A stretch of 64,000 nucleotides of DNA from Streptomyces sp. AM 4-1-1. GTDB lineage: Bacteria; Actinomycetota; Actinomycetes; Streptomycetales; Streptomycetaceae. Shown here one piece after another: positions 17,892 to 24,971 of this stretch; within the stretch, counting starts at the first letter, position 1, and each line of letters begins with the position of its first letter. The stretch lies in the NCBI RefSeq assembly GCF_029167625.1, contig NZ_CP119146.1, positions 124,001 through 188,000 on the forward strand. Reading direction: 5' to 3'. The notes below the pieces were generated by a model, which did not search any database, had not been told where the DNA came from, and was given only the letters and a program-made list of their open reading frames with translations. The position numbers and the translations under genes were made by a program.

Positions 17892-20800
17892 CGCGGGGGC
17901 GGCTTCGCCGCGTTCCTTGAGCTCTGGTCCGGGGGAGAGGGACGGCGGTCGGAAGGCGGGCGGGACGTCGTCTCCCGGGCCGCCATGGCGTGGCCGCGGG
18001 CGATCCTCCGCGCGGTCTGCTCGGCGGCCGGGTCGGGGCCGAGCATCCGCAGGCAGTGCAGATGCAGCAGTTCATTCAGCACGTGGTCGGTGTTCACGAC
18101 GCCGGTGCGGCGAACGAGGGGCCCGTAAGCGCCGAGCGCACGGTGGCGCACCATCCACGGTGGGGCGTCCTGCGTGTCCCCGGTGGGTGTCAGGGCGTCA
18201 ATCAGACGGCCGGCTTCCTGTCCGGCGCCGGTCGGCAGTCGCTGGCCGGACAGTTTCGGCTGCGCTCTCAGCCAGGCCAGCCCGGTCTCCCGGTCGCCGA
18301 AGAAGCCGCGGACGATGCCGAGGAGGTGGGTGGCCGCGAGCAGGTGCCGGTCGGTTCCGGGGCGTGAGGGAAGGTGGCGGGCGACGGCGGCGGAGTCGGC
18401 TGCAGCGACCTCTTCGGCGGCCTCCAGCAGCGCCCCGCCGCCCCACAGGCCGGTGTGCGGCCGGTAAGGCGCCAAGGTGATCTCCCGCAGGGCCCCGGCT
18501 TCCACGAGCTGCCCCGCCCATGTGCCGAGGTGGCGCACCGCGTCCCCTGCCCCGGCGGCATCGGGTAGGCGCAGCGTCAGTTCCAGGTGCGGGTCCCGTC
18601 CGGCGCGGGGCCGGCTCCACCACAGCGGATGCCCCAGGTCGTCCAGCACCGCGGGCAGGTGATCGGCGATCAGGTCGTCGCGGCCCTGGGGCGGCCCGTA
18701 CAGGCGGGCATGGAGGTAGCGCGAGGCGCCCGGCAGGTGCGCGCGAGGCTCGCGCGGTTCGTGCACGGCATGCAGATCGGGTGCCGGGCGGGGCGGGGCG
18801 GCGGATCGCAGGAGGGTGACAACCTCGGTCGCCCGGCCGCCGGACCAGCCGAACGCATCAGCCGCTGGCCCTTCGACGAGGTGGACGGGGCCAGACTCGA
18901 TGTTGGCCAGTTGGGACCGCAGGAGCGCGAGGTCGCTGGGCGTGCCGAGGTCCAGGGCGATGCGGACGTCGAAGCGCTCCAAGAGCACCCGGTCGGGTAC
19001 GGGGATGCCGCGCTGGGCCCGCCAGGCGGAAAAGCCGTCCTCCCACTCAGCGCTGACGGCGCGGGGCCCGGGCAGTCCGGCGTGGTTGAGGCTCCACATC
19101 GCCGGACTCAGGACGGACCGCCCGGCCCTCAGGCGGGGCAGTTCGGGCAGACGGCCGGCCGCTCCCCAGCTCATGGGCCGCAGAGTGCCCAGCGGGCCGA
19201 CCATCCGCATGGCCTGGCCACACGACAGCTCCTCCAGAAAACGGACGACCGCCGGGGTCTGGCATTCGATCTGCAGCGGGTGGATCTTCCCGGCCTCGAT
19301 GACCTGCCGCCGGGAGCGCGAGACCAGATGCAGGACTTGTCCGTCGCACAGCACGGCGAGGTCGGACAGCTCAATCCGGTCTGCGTCGGCGGCGGAGCGA
19401 TCCCGGTGCTCGGCCAGGGAGATGACGACGGGCGAGATGAGGGGAGTGCGGGTGATGTGCAGGCCTCCCGGGATCAGCCCAGGGAAGGAGAGCTGCGCGC
19501 GCTGCGCGCCCGCAGTGCTCACCGGCCGGTTTGCGAGCGTGTCGAGCAGGCGGCTGCCCGGTTGCTGGGCGAGCAACGCGGCGAACCTTCCGCCCGTGAA
19601 GTAGCCCCACCCTCGCGTGCCGCGTACGGCGAGCTCGAACTGCCCGGCCGCCAGGTCGCCGGGCGAGGCACTGTGCAGCTCGAACAGCATCTCAAGGTGT
19701 GCGGGAGGGGTCATCCGGTCCGGGTCTCCGACAGCGACTCGGACGGCCAGCTCATCGTCGAGTTCGAGATCGGAGCCAGTCAGGGCCGCTTGCTGGGCGG
19801 CCACGAGGAGTTCCGTGTCTCGAGTGGTCAGGGTCTGCTGCCGGGCTCCGACGGTCGGTGTGCCGTGGAATCCGTCCGGCAGGCCCAGTCCTGTGGAGGC
19901 GGTCAGCTCCAGCAACGGCACCGCGACGCTGGGCCCGTACTCGGCAAGGAAGCGATCTCGGTAGTCACTCCAGTCGGTGGTCCCGTACGGCTCCGGGCTG
20001 ATCCGCGCGAGGAGTTCCGCGGTCCGTTCTGCCTCCCACGCCACCTGCCGGGGCAGAACCACGTCGGCGTCCAGCAGGGTGTCGATGGCCACGGGCTGCT
20101 GCGTCGTCGAGTGCGGGGCCATCACCTCGCGGAGGTCCCTGCGCAGCGGCGCGCCGTCGGCCGCCGCGGCGTTGTGCGCGAGCATCAGCTGGTGAGTACG
20201 GTGCAGTTCGGCGATCAGACTGGCTGCTTCGGGGACGTGGTGCGCATTCACCCGCTCCAGTTGGTCCAGGACGTAACCCAGGGCGTCGGTTTCGGTGGCC
20301 GGCGGCTGCAGGCAGGTGATCAGGACCCGGCGTGCGATGAGCACGTCAAGTAACTCCCGTACTTCCCCGCCAGCGTGCCGGGGCGCCTCCGCCTGCGCCT
20401 TGTCCAGGAGGTCGCCGTACGGGACAGGGGAAGAGGCGAGATCGACGAGCACCCGCACTTCGGGCTCCAGCCGCACGGAGGTTTCCATCACCTCGGTCCC
20501 GGTCACATCCGGTTGCCGCGTCCGCCAAGGAAGAACGACCCGGTCGCCGCGCTGGACCAGGGTGTTCGACGCGACCAACCGCAGCCGCTCCCGCAGGGGC
20601 GAGATCGACTCCAGCGTGTTGATGACCTCGGCCAGCCACCGTCCGTCCGCGCGGGCAACCGCCCGGTGTTTCTCACCCCACCGGACTGCTGGCTCGGAGC
20701 CGAAGGCGATCTCGGTAATTCCGGCAAACAGCCCGAACGGCACCGCGCGGGACAGCAGGCGCGTGCGGTAGGCGAGCAGCGACAGCGCCACGCTGAAGAT

Positions 20801-21058
20801 CGTGTCCGCGGTCGAGTCACCGCCTTCCACGAGCAGGTCCAGGCTGTGGGCTAGGTCGGCGCTGGCATGCCGCACCGGCTCTTGGACATCCGCGTGGCGC
20901 CATGTCGCTTCGACCCATGCGCGGGTGGCGATGACTCCGGCTGCCGAGCGGTCGGTGAGGTCCGGGACGGCGGGCAGTGGATGGGTGGCGGGATGGCAGA
21001 CGGCCCGCAGCATGGCGGACTGGGCGCTGACGAAGCGCAAACGGCGGCCGGCGCTCAT
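17888..21058 (-). CDS. Class I lantibiotic dehydratase (LanB-like), full length
   Basis: This 1056-aa protein has the length of LanB/NisB-type dehydratases. The N-terminal glutamylation part (SLLAYRTRLLSRAVPFGLFA near residues 90-110) is followed by a C-terminal SpaB_C-like elimination domain (ASRYLHARLYGPPQGRDDLI at about 795-815, then HLELTLRLPDAAG). LanB enzymes use glutamyl-tRNA to dehydrate Ser and Thr in a precursor peptide. No LanC cyclase, protease or obvious transporter lies nearby. Small ORFs immediately upstream are possible substrates. It starts at the ATG giving MSAGRRLRF, about 50 bp after a 68-aa ORF. Confidence 0.93.
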   Translation of the reverse strand: MSAGRRLRFVSAQSAMLRAVCHPATHPLPAVPDLTDRSAAGVIATRAWVEATWRHADVQEPVRHASADLAHSLDLLVEGGDSTADTIFSVALSLLAYRTRLLSRAVPFGLFAGITEIAFGSEPAVRWGEKHRAVARADGRWLAEVINTLESISPLRERLRLVASNTLVQRGDRVVLPWRTRQPDVTGTEVMETSVRLEPEVRVLVDLASSPVPYGDLLDKAQAEAPRHAGGEVRELLDVLIARRVLITCLQPPATETDALGYVLDQLERVNAHHVPEAASLIAELHRTHQLMLAHNAAAADGAPLRRDLREVMAPHSTTQQPVAIDTLLDADVVLPRQVAWEAERTAELLARISPEPYGTTDWSDYRDRFLAEYGPSVAVPLLELTASTGLGLPDGFHGTPTVGARQQTLTTRDTELLVAAQQAALTGSDLELDDELAVRVAVGDPDRMTPPAHLEMLFELHSASPGDLAAGQFELAVRGTRGWGYFTGGRFAALLAQQPGSRLLDTLANRPVSTAGAQRAQLSFPGLIPGGLHITRTPLISPVVISLAEHRDRSAADADRIELSDLAVLCDGQVLHLVSRSRRQVIEAGKIHPLQIECQTPAVVRFLEELSCGQAMRMVGPLGTLRPMSWGAAGRLPELPRLRAGRSVLSPAMWSLNHAGLPGPRAVSAEWEDGFSAWRAQRGIPVPDRVLLERFDVRIALDLGTPSDLALLRSQLANIESGPVHLVEGPAADAFGWSGGRATEVVTLLRSAAPPRPAPDLHAVHEPREPRAHLPGASRYLHARLYGPPQGRDDLIADHLPAVLDDLGHPLWWSRPRAGRDPHLELTLRLPDAAGAGDAVRHLGTWAGQLVEAGALREITLAPYRPHTGLWGGGALLEAAEEVAAADSAAVARHLPSRPGTDRHLLAATHLLGIVRGFFGDRETGLAWLRAQPKLSGQRLPTGAGQEAGRLIDALTPTGDTQDAPPWMVRHRALGAYGPLVRRTGVVNTDHVLNELLHLHCLRMLGPDPAAEQTARRIARGHAMAARETTSRPPSDRRPSPPDQSSRNAAKPPPR

Positions 21059-21110
21059 GCCTCTCCCTTGCTGGTAGACGTGGACGGATGGGTGGGGGGG
21101 CGGCGGTCTG

Positions 21111-21317
21111 TCACTCGCAGTCCCGGCCGGTGACGAAGAACTTCGTCAAGGCGTCGGCCGTGCCGGGCACGACGACATCCCTGAGATCGGCTCGTTCAGC
21201 GAGCGGCACGCCGCGTCGGACGAGCTGCACCGTGCGGGACTTGCCTATCGACGCGCAGGCCGGTTCGGGGGCGCCGTGGGGGGCGTTCTGGTCAGGGCTG
21301 CTACTCATGCTCCTCAT
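21111..21317 (-). CDS. Small peptide upstream of LanB, candidate precursor
   Basis: This 65-68 aa peptide has two possible ATG starts (21317 and 21308). It has a polar N-terminus with one Cys, a central stretch RTVQLVRRGVPLAERADLRD and a C-terminus ending FFVTGRDCE. It lacks the FxLD motif and has few Ser/Thr/Cys near the C-terminus, so it is not a typical lanthipeptide. Its position directly before lanB makes it the first candidate substrate or accessory subunit. It overlaps the end of the 44-aa ORF. Confidence 0.55.
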   Translation of the reverse strand: MRSMSSSPDQNAPHGAPEPACASIGKSRTVQLVRRGVPLAERADLRDVVVPGTADALTKFFVTGRDCE

Positions 21318-21435
21318 CCACCTTCGATTCCGGTTCCCCAGAGCGATCGGGCCCCTGCCGCCGGGGCCCGAGGACCATCAGGACGGCCATCGCGCCGACG
21401 ATTACGGTGACCACGACCCAGCCGGCAGTTGTCAT
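21301..21435 (-). CDS. 44-aa single-span membrane protein
   Basis: This ORF is 44 codons. It starts MTTAGWVVVTVIVGAMAVLM, one strong hydrophobic segment, followed by a charged tail of about 22 residues rich in Arg, Glu and Asp. Topology is probably N-out/C-in. It ends inside the next ORF, and its start is 10 bp after the preceding 48-aa ORF. The tight packing supports translation; the function is unknown. Confidence 0.55.
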   Translation of the reverse strand: MTTAGWVVVTVIVGAMAVLMVLGPRRQGPDRSGEPESKVDEEHE

Positions 21436-21445
21436 GGCGCAGCCC

Positions 21446-21592
21446 TCACTGCCCGGGAACCGCGGTGATGACGAACAGCACGGCCGCCGCGAAGCCGGGG
21501 TTGACCTGCCAGTGCTCGTAGTCGCAGGCGGCCGTCGCGGGGAGAAGTTTCACGCCGAGAGGCTGGGGGCCCGACGTGGGGATAGTGGTCAC
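21446..21592 (-). CDS. 48-aa small protein with hydrophobic C-terminus
   Basis: It starts at a GTG that overlaps the stop of the preceding gene (GTGA). The sequence begins MTTIPTSGPQPLGVKLLPAT, has one Cys, then a Trp-containing polar stretch and a hydrophobic C-terminal segment FAAAVLFVITAVP. It could be a membrane peptide or a precursor with a leader; neither is proven. The stop is 10 bp before the 44-aa membrane ORF. Confidence 0.52.
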   Translation of the reverse strand: MTTIPTSGPQPLGVKLLPATAACDYEHWQVNPGFAAAVLFVITAVPGQ

Positions 21593-22152
21593 GCCGTCAC
21601 CGCCTCGCGCGGCAGCGGCCGCCGCGGCTCGACGACGTCACCGGTCGGCAGGAGACACCCGGTGTCCTCGAAGATCAGCACGCCGTTGCACAGCTCGCTG
21701 CACCCGATCTCGGGTTGGTGAAGGCGGATCTTGGCCGCCTCGCAGTCCTGGGCCGTCGCAGGCGGGCATTCGACCAAGTGGCCGCACACCCGATCAGCTA
21801 CGGCGAGTTCGACGACGACCGTGGCCACCGCAGTCGCGAGCTTCCGTAGATGTTTCCGCATGTCCAGGTATTGCGTCGGCACATCCGCCTCGCTGCTCTT
21901 CCGGGCCGCGGCGAGCGCCGCGTCGAGCTCCGGGCGGGACCGACCCAGTGATGCGTGTCCGAGTTCCATGAGATGGCCACGCAGCCTGAGGATGACGTCG
22001 TCGATGTCATGGTCGCTGTCGAGAAGCGGGGCGTTCTCGTCAAGAACCAGCGCCAGGGTCTCTCGGGTAGCCGCGATGATGGAGCGGGACGGAGCCTTGC
22101 GGCCGGAGGGCTGGCTACGGACGGCGCTACGGGGGAGGCGGAGGAGGCTCAC
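21589..22152 (-). CDS. Cys-containing protein, DUF6415-like
   Basis: This 187-aa protein has a helical core (VILRLRGHLMELGHASLG, later MRKHLRKLATAVATVVVELA), then a Cys-containing end (EIGCSELCNGVLIFEDTGC) and LPTGDVVEPRRPLP. The RLRGHL pattern is reminiscent of DUF6415 proteins of Streptomyces natural-product loci; this is from memory and weak. The C-terminal Cys residues could bind metal or FeS. It starts at GTG overlapping the stop of a 20-codon ORF and ends overlapping the 48-aa ORF. Confidence 0.72.
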   Translation of the reverse strand: MSLLRLPRSAVRSQPSGRKAPSRSIIAATRETLALVLDENAPLLDSDHDIDDVILRLRGHLMELGHASLGRSRPELDAALAAARKSSEADVPTQYLDMRKHLRKLATAVATVVVELAVADRVCGHLVECPPATAQDCEAAKIRLHQPEIGCSELCNGVLIFEDTGCLLPTGDVVEPRRPLPREAVTA

Positions 22153-22211
22153 GACGCTGTCCCGTCAGCGAGGACGGCCTTCGCGGTACAGGCTGTCGGC
22201 GTGCGGTCCAT
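22149..22211 (-). CDS. 20-codon ORF at operon head, possible leader peptide
   Basis: The peptide is MDRTPTACTAKAVLADGTAS. A strong GAGGAG ribosome-binding site lies 8-9 bases before the ATG, and the stop overlaps the next gene (GTGA). It may serve only to couple translation of the downstream GTG-started gene, act as an attenuation leader, or be a tiny product. It is the first translatable ORF of the leftward operon. Confidence 0.45.
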   Translation of the reverse strand: MDRTPTACTAKAVLADGTAS

Positions 22212-22317
22212 CGCGGAACTCCTCTGTCGGGCTGGGCGGGCTGCCACGCCTCACCTTCCGAAGTTCGGAACGGGAGCTGTCGGCATGACCCCACGGTGCC
22301 GTGAATCGCTGCGCACT

Positions 22318-22470
22318 GGTACGCCAAACGGTGGCCACTTCTTCGCCACTTCACCAGCGCGGCGACGTCGAGCCGTAGGAGATTTAGATGGTTTTGCCCG
22401 TCCGGCCGGAGGTGACGGCGGAGGGTGAGAAGGACGAAGTGGCGAAGAAGTGGCCACCGTTCGGCGTACC
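22318..22470. promoter_or_regulatory. 35-bp inverted repeat between divergent operons
   Basis: Arms at 22318-22352 and 22436-22470 are reverse complements at 34 of 35 positions, with an 83-bp centre. Each arm contains the octamer GCCACTTC twice, 11 bp apart, giving four copies in all. It fills the 340-bp region between the divergent starts at 22211 and 22552, so operator sites for both operons are the most likely meaning. A MITE with 35-bp ends is the alternative, but no target duplication is visible. Nothing else in this intergenic stretch is recognisable. Confidence 0.7.
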
Positions 22471-22551
22471 GCCGCCGCCGGGTTTCCGTCACCGTTGAGA
22501 CAGGCCGATCCCGGCTACGCCGTAGGGCGTCTCGAGCCCGAGGAGACGAGA

Positions 22552-23001
22552 GTGCCCCCGACAACCGCTGAGCTGGTCCACGACCGCAGTCTCGGAGACC
22601 TGTTGAAGCACCGCGACGTCGTGCTTGAAGGCCGCGAGGCCCCACAGCACATGGCTCGCGTCATGCTCGCTGACATACTGAACACGGACGAGGCTCGGAC
22701 CGATGACGCGATGCTGGTGGCCAGCGAGCTCATCGCCAATGCCATCCAGCACGCCGGCGGTGCGGTCTCGTTCCGAATCGAGGTCTACGAGCTCGGCTCG
22801 GCGCTCGGGGTCGTCGACCGCGCCTCTGACACGGGCGCGCTGCCCCCCAGCCCCTCCAACTCGTCCACTCGGCCCACGGACTTGGCCGTGAACGGCCGAG
22901 GACTGTTCATCGTTCAGAACCTCGCCAGTGCCTGGTCGGTCGAGCAGACCGAGAACGGAAAGATCGTCATCGTCGTGCTAACTCAGGCAGGCTCTCGTTG
23001 A
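22552..23001 (+). CDS. Anti-sigma-factor-like ATPase (HATPase_c_2)
   Basis: This 149-aa single-domain GHKL ATPase of the RsbW/SpoIIAB type has an N-box ELIANAIQHAGGA, then DRASDTGALP and GRGLFIVQNLA as G1 and G2. Such proteins are abundant in Streptomyces and usually bind sigma factors or anti-anti-sigma partners; none is encoded adjacent. I chose the GTG at 22552 because GAGGAG precedes it by 6 bases and upstream residues are not domain-like. Its stop shares a base with the aldo-keto reductase start. Confidence 0.85.
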   Translation: MPPTTAELVHDRSLGDLLKHRDVVLEGREAPQHMARVMLADILNTDEARTDDAMLVASELIANAIQHAGGAVSFRIEVYELGSALGVVDRASDTGALPPSPSNSSTRPTDLAVNGRGLFIVQNLASAWSVEQTENGKIVIVVLTQAGSR

Positions 23002-24086
23002 TGACCGCTTTCGATTCCACGAAACGTCACCTGGGACGAGGGCTCTTCGCTCACCCGCTCGGCGTGAACTGCGGCGCCGTCGCAGTATCTGACGACCCTC
23101 AGCAGGTCGAGGTGAGCAACGGACACTTTCTCGACGGCCTGCGCCGCGCCGTCGAGCTCGGGGCCAACCTGTTGGACACAGCCGACTGCTACGGCGCCGG
23201 CCACGCTGAGCGCATGCTGGGACGGCTCCTTCGGGAGCACCCGGACCGGGAGCACCTGGACCAGAGGCTTCTTACCAGCAGCAAGGTCGGGCGCATCCGG
23301 GGATCGGCCCCGCACGCCTATGCCGGCCGTCACATCCATCACCAGTTCCAACAGACGCTGGAGAACCTCTACACCGAGAAACTCGATCTCTACACGCTCG
23401 ACTCTTGGGACTTCGGCCCTCAAGACGGCTATCTGGGAAGTGCGATCGAGCAAATGTGCGGCCTACGTGACGTGGGGGCCGTGAGGGCCATCGGGATGAG
23501 AGGCCCGTACGTTCCCTACGGTGCCACGGCCGTGGAGCGGGACGCCTGCGCGGCACGGTTCCTGCACCTCTTCCGGATCATCAGGCCGAACGTCGTCTGG
23601 ACCCGCTTCAACGCGCTCACGCCGGTCATCACCCTGGACGGCGAGGACCTGTTCGCCTTCACAGCCCGCCACGGAGCCGGCGTGATTCTCGCAGCCCCCT
23701 TGGCCCACGGCCTACTCACAGGCCGGGCCCCCCGGAACGCCATGCTGCCCCCCGGCTCCGCCAATGGGCCGACGGGCCTGACGAGCCTTACGCCCGAGAA
23801 GGCCATGCGAGTCACGGCCGGGCTGCAGACGCTGCACGTCCACTTTGGGAACGAGCCGGGGACCTTGACCCGACTGGCGTTGCTTTCTTGCCTGCAGAAA
23901 GCGGACCACTGCGCAGCTGTCGTCGGTTTCACCGGCAAGGCGCAACTGGAAGAGAGTTTCGGGTGCCTGTCAGGACCCGCCCTCACAACTCCCGAGCTTG
24001 AGGTCATCGATCAGGTGTATGCCCAGATACGGACCGATATGGAAGAGCAGTCGCAACACCGAACGCCTCAGCCCGTTCGCACGTAG
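23001..24086 (+). CDS. Aldo/keto reductase-like protein lacking the catalytic His
   Basis: This 361-aa TIM-barrel protein has an AKR catalytic tetrad partly present: Asp59 and Tyr64 (LLDTADCYGAG) and Lys95 (SSKVG). The position of the usual His (DLYxxH) reads DLYTLD with Asp134, so the tetrad is incomplete. The family normally reduces carbonyls with NADPH. With Asp at that place it may act on a different substrate or be non-catalytic. The ATG follows the ATPase stop as TGATG, so the two are translationally coupled, suggesting a regulated or sensory role. Confidence 0.82.
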   Translation: MTAFDSTKRHLGRGLFAHPLGVNCGAVAVSDDPQQVEVSNGHFLDGLRRAVELGANLLDTADCYGAGHAERMLGRLLREHPDREHLDQRLLTSSKVGRIRGSAPHAYAGRHIHHQFQQTLENLYTEKLDLYTLDSWDFGPQDGYLGSAIEQMCGLRDVGAVRAIGMRGPYVPYGATAVERDACAARFLHLFRIIRPNVVWTRFNALTPVITLDGEDLFAFTARHGAGVILAAPLAHGLLTGRAPRNAMLPPGSANGPTGLTSLTPEKAMRVTAGLQTLHVHFGNEPGTLTRLALLSCLQKADHCAAVVGFTGKAQLEESFGCLSGPALTTPELEVIDQVYAQIRTDMEEQSQHRTPQPVRT

Positions 24087-24210
24087 GGCATCCGAAGCAC
24101 TCCGGCCGCCCGCAGCGGAGGGGCAGGGTGCGGTGCAGCCGCAGCCGAACGATTCGCCGACTGCGCGTCCTGGACGAGACGGCAATGCCGCGCCGTGGAC
24201 GACCCGGTGA

Positions 24211-24954
24211 TCACTTGGTCGGGAAGCTGGTCTGGGAGGCAACTTCAAGGGACAGGGGGGCCGAGTGCACGGTTCGCCATCGGTATGCCCTGTCCTGCCG
24301 GCGTAGTTCCACCAGATCCACCGATGTGACGTCCAGTGCGGCGTGCGGCAGTGAGCGCAGCAGCGCCACTGCATTAATGACGGGCGCGGCCGACCGTGCC
24401 TGGTTGTTGTAGGCGATCCCGAGATGCGGACGGAAGGCACTCGTAGGACTGCCACCAGGAACGCAGGCCTGATCACCGACAGCGCTGAGGGCGGCGTGGA
24501 GGTCTATCAGGGGGCGCCAGGGCGTAAGGCTGAACCGGACGGCACCGCGTGAGCCCGCCAGCGGATGGGCGAGGAGGCGAAACGCTCGAGCGGGCAGGTT
24601 CTGCGTCAGGGCAATGAGCTGCTCGACCTGGTCCTCGGACATCTGGTCCGTAGGGCCGACTCGCAGCATCGTTACGTGCAGCCCGTCACTCGGGACGGGA
24701 TCCATCCCGAGGTGATGCAGGGCCTTCTGGCAGTGTTCTGCCAGGCCGAGGAGTTCGGGCGCTTCGGAGAAGGTGAGCATCCAGTAGTACGAGCGATGGT
24801 GGTCGGACCATCCCGGCCTGTCCCAGTGATCGCCCATTCGTTTGACCTTTCGGAAGGCGCGCCAGTCGTGCCCGACGATCACGTCTGGATCGTCGAGATC
24901 AGCCGGCGGCTCACAAGGGAAGGCGCTGGGGTCGCTCGCCAGCTCGGGCGTCAC
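24211..24954 (-). CDS. 2H phosphoesterase (2'-5' RNA ligase-like)
   Basis: This 247-aa protein has two HxT/S-type motifs of the 2H superfamily: HVT at residues 93-95 and HLG at 177-179 (FRPHLGIAY). The second lacks the usual Thr/Ser, so chemistry may be altered. The family opens cyclic phosphates or ligates/hydrolyses 2'-5' RNA bonds. It begins 17 bp after the HTH/TPR regulator gene and likely shares its transcript. It converges on the aldo-keto reductase gene. Confidence 0.8.
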   Translation of the reverse strand: MTPELASDPSAFPCEPPADLDDPDVIVGHDWRAFRKVKRMGDHWDRPGWSDHHRSYYWMLTFSEAPELLGLAEHCQKALHHLGMDPVPSDGLHVTMLRVGPTDQMSEDQVEQLIALTQNLPARAFRLLAHPLAGSRGAVRFSLTPWRPLIDLHAALSAVGDQACVPGGSPTSAFRPHLGIAYNNQARSAAPVINAVALLRSLPHAALDVTSVDLVELRRQDRAYRWRTVHSAPLSLEVASQTSFPTK

Positions 24955-24971
24955 GGGGCTCCTCGGTTCTC

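Noticed and set aside
18587..20353. Long rightward frame inside the LanB gene
   Set aside because: It is antisense to a well-supported gene and without domains.
21111..21317. FxLD-type lanthipeptide precursor
   Set aside because: No FxLD motif and too few C-terminal Ser/Thr/Cys; kept only as an unclassified candidate.
22127..22645. Leftward 172-aa frame in the divergent promoter region
   Set aside because: It covers the inverted repeat and the ATPase start and has Arg/Pro-rich composition.
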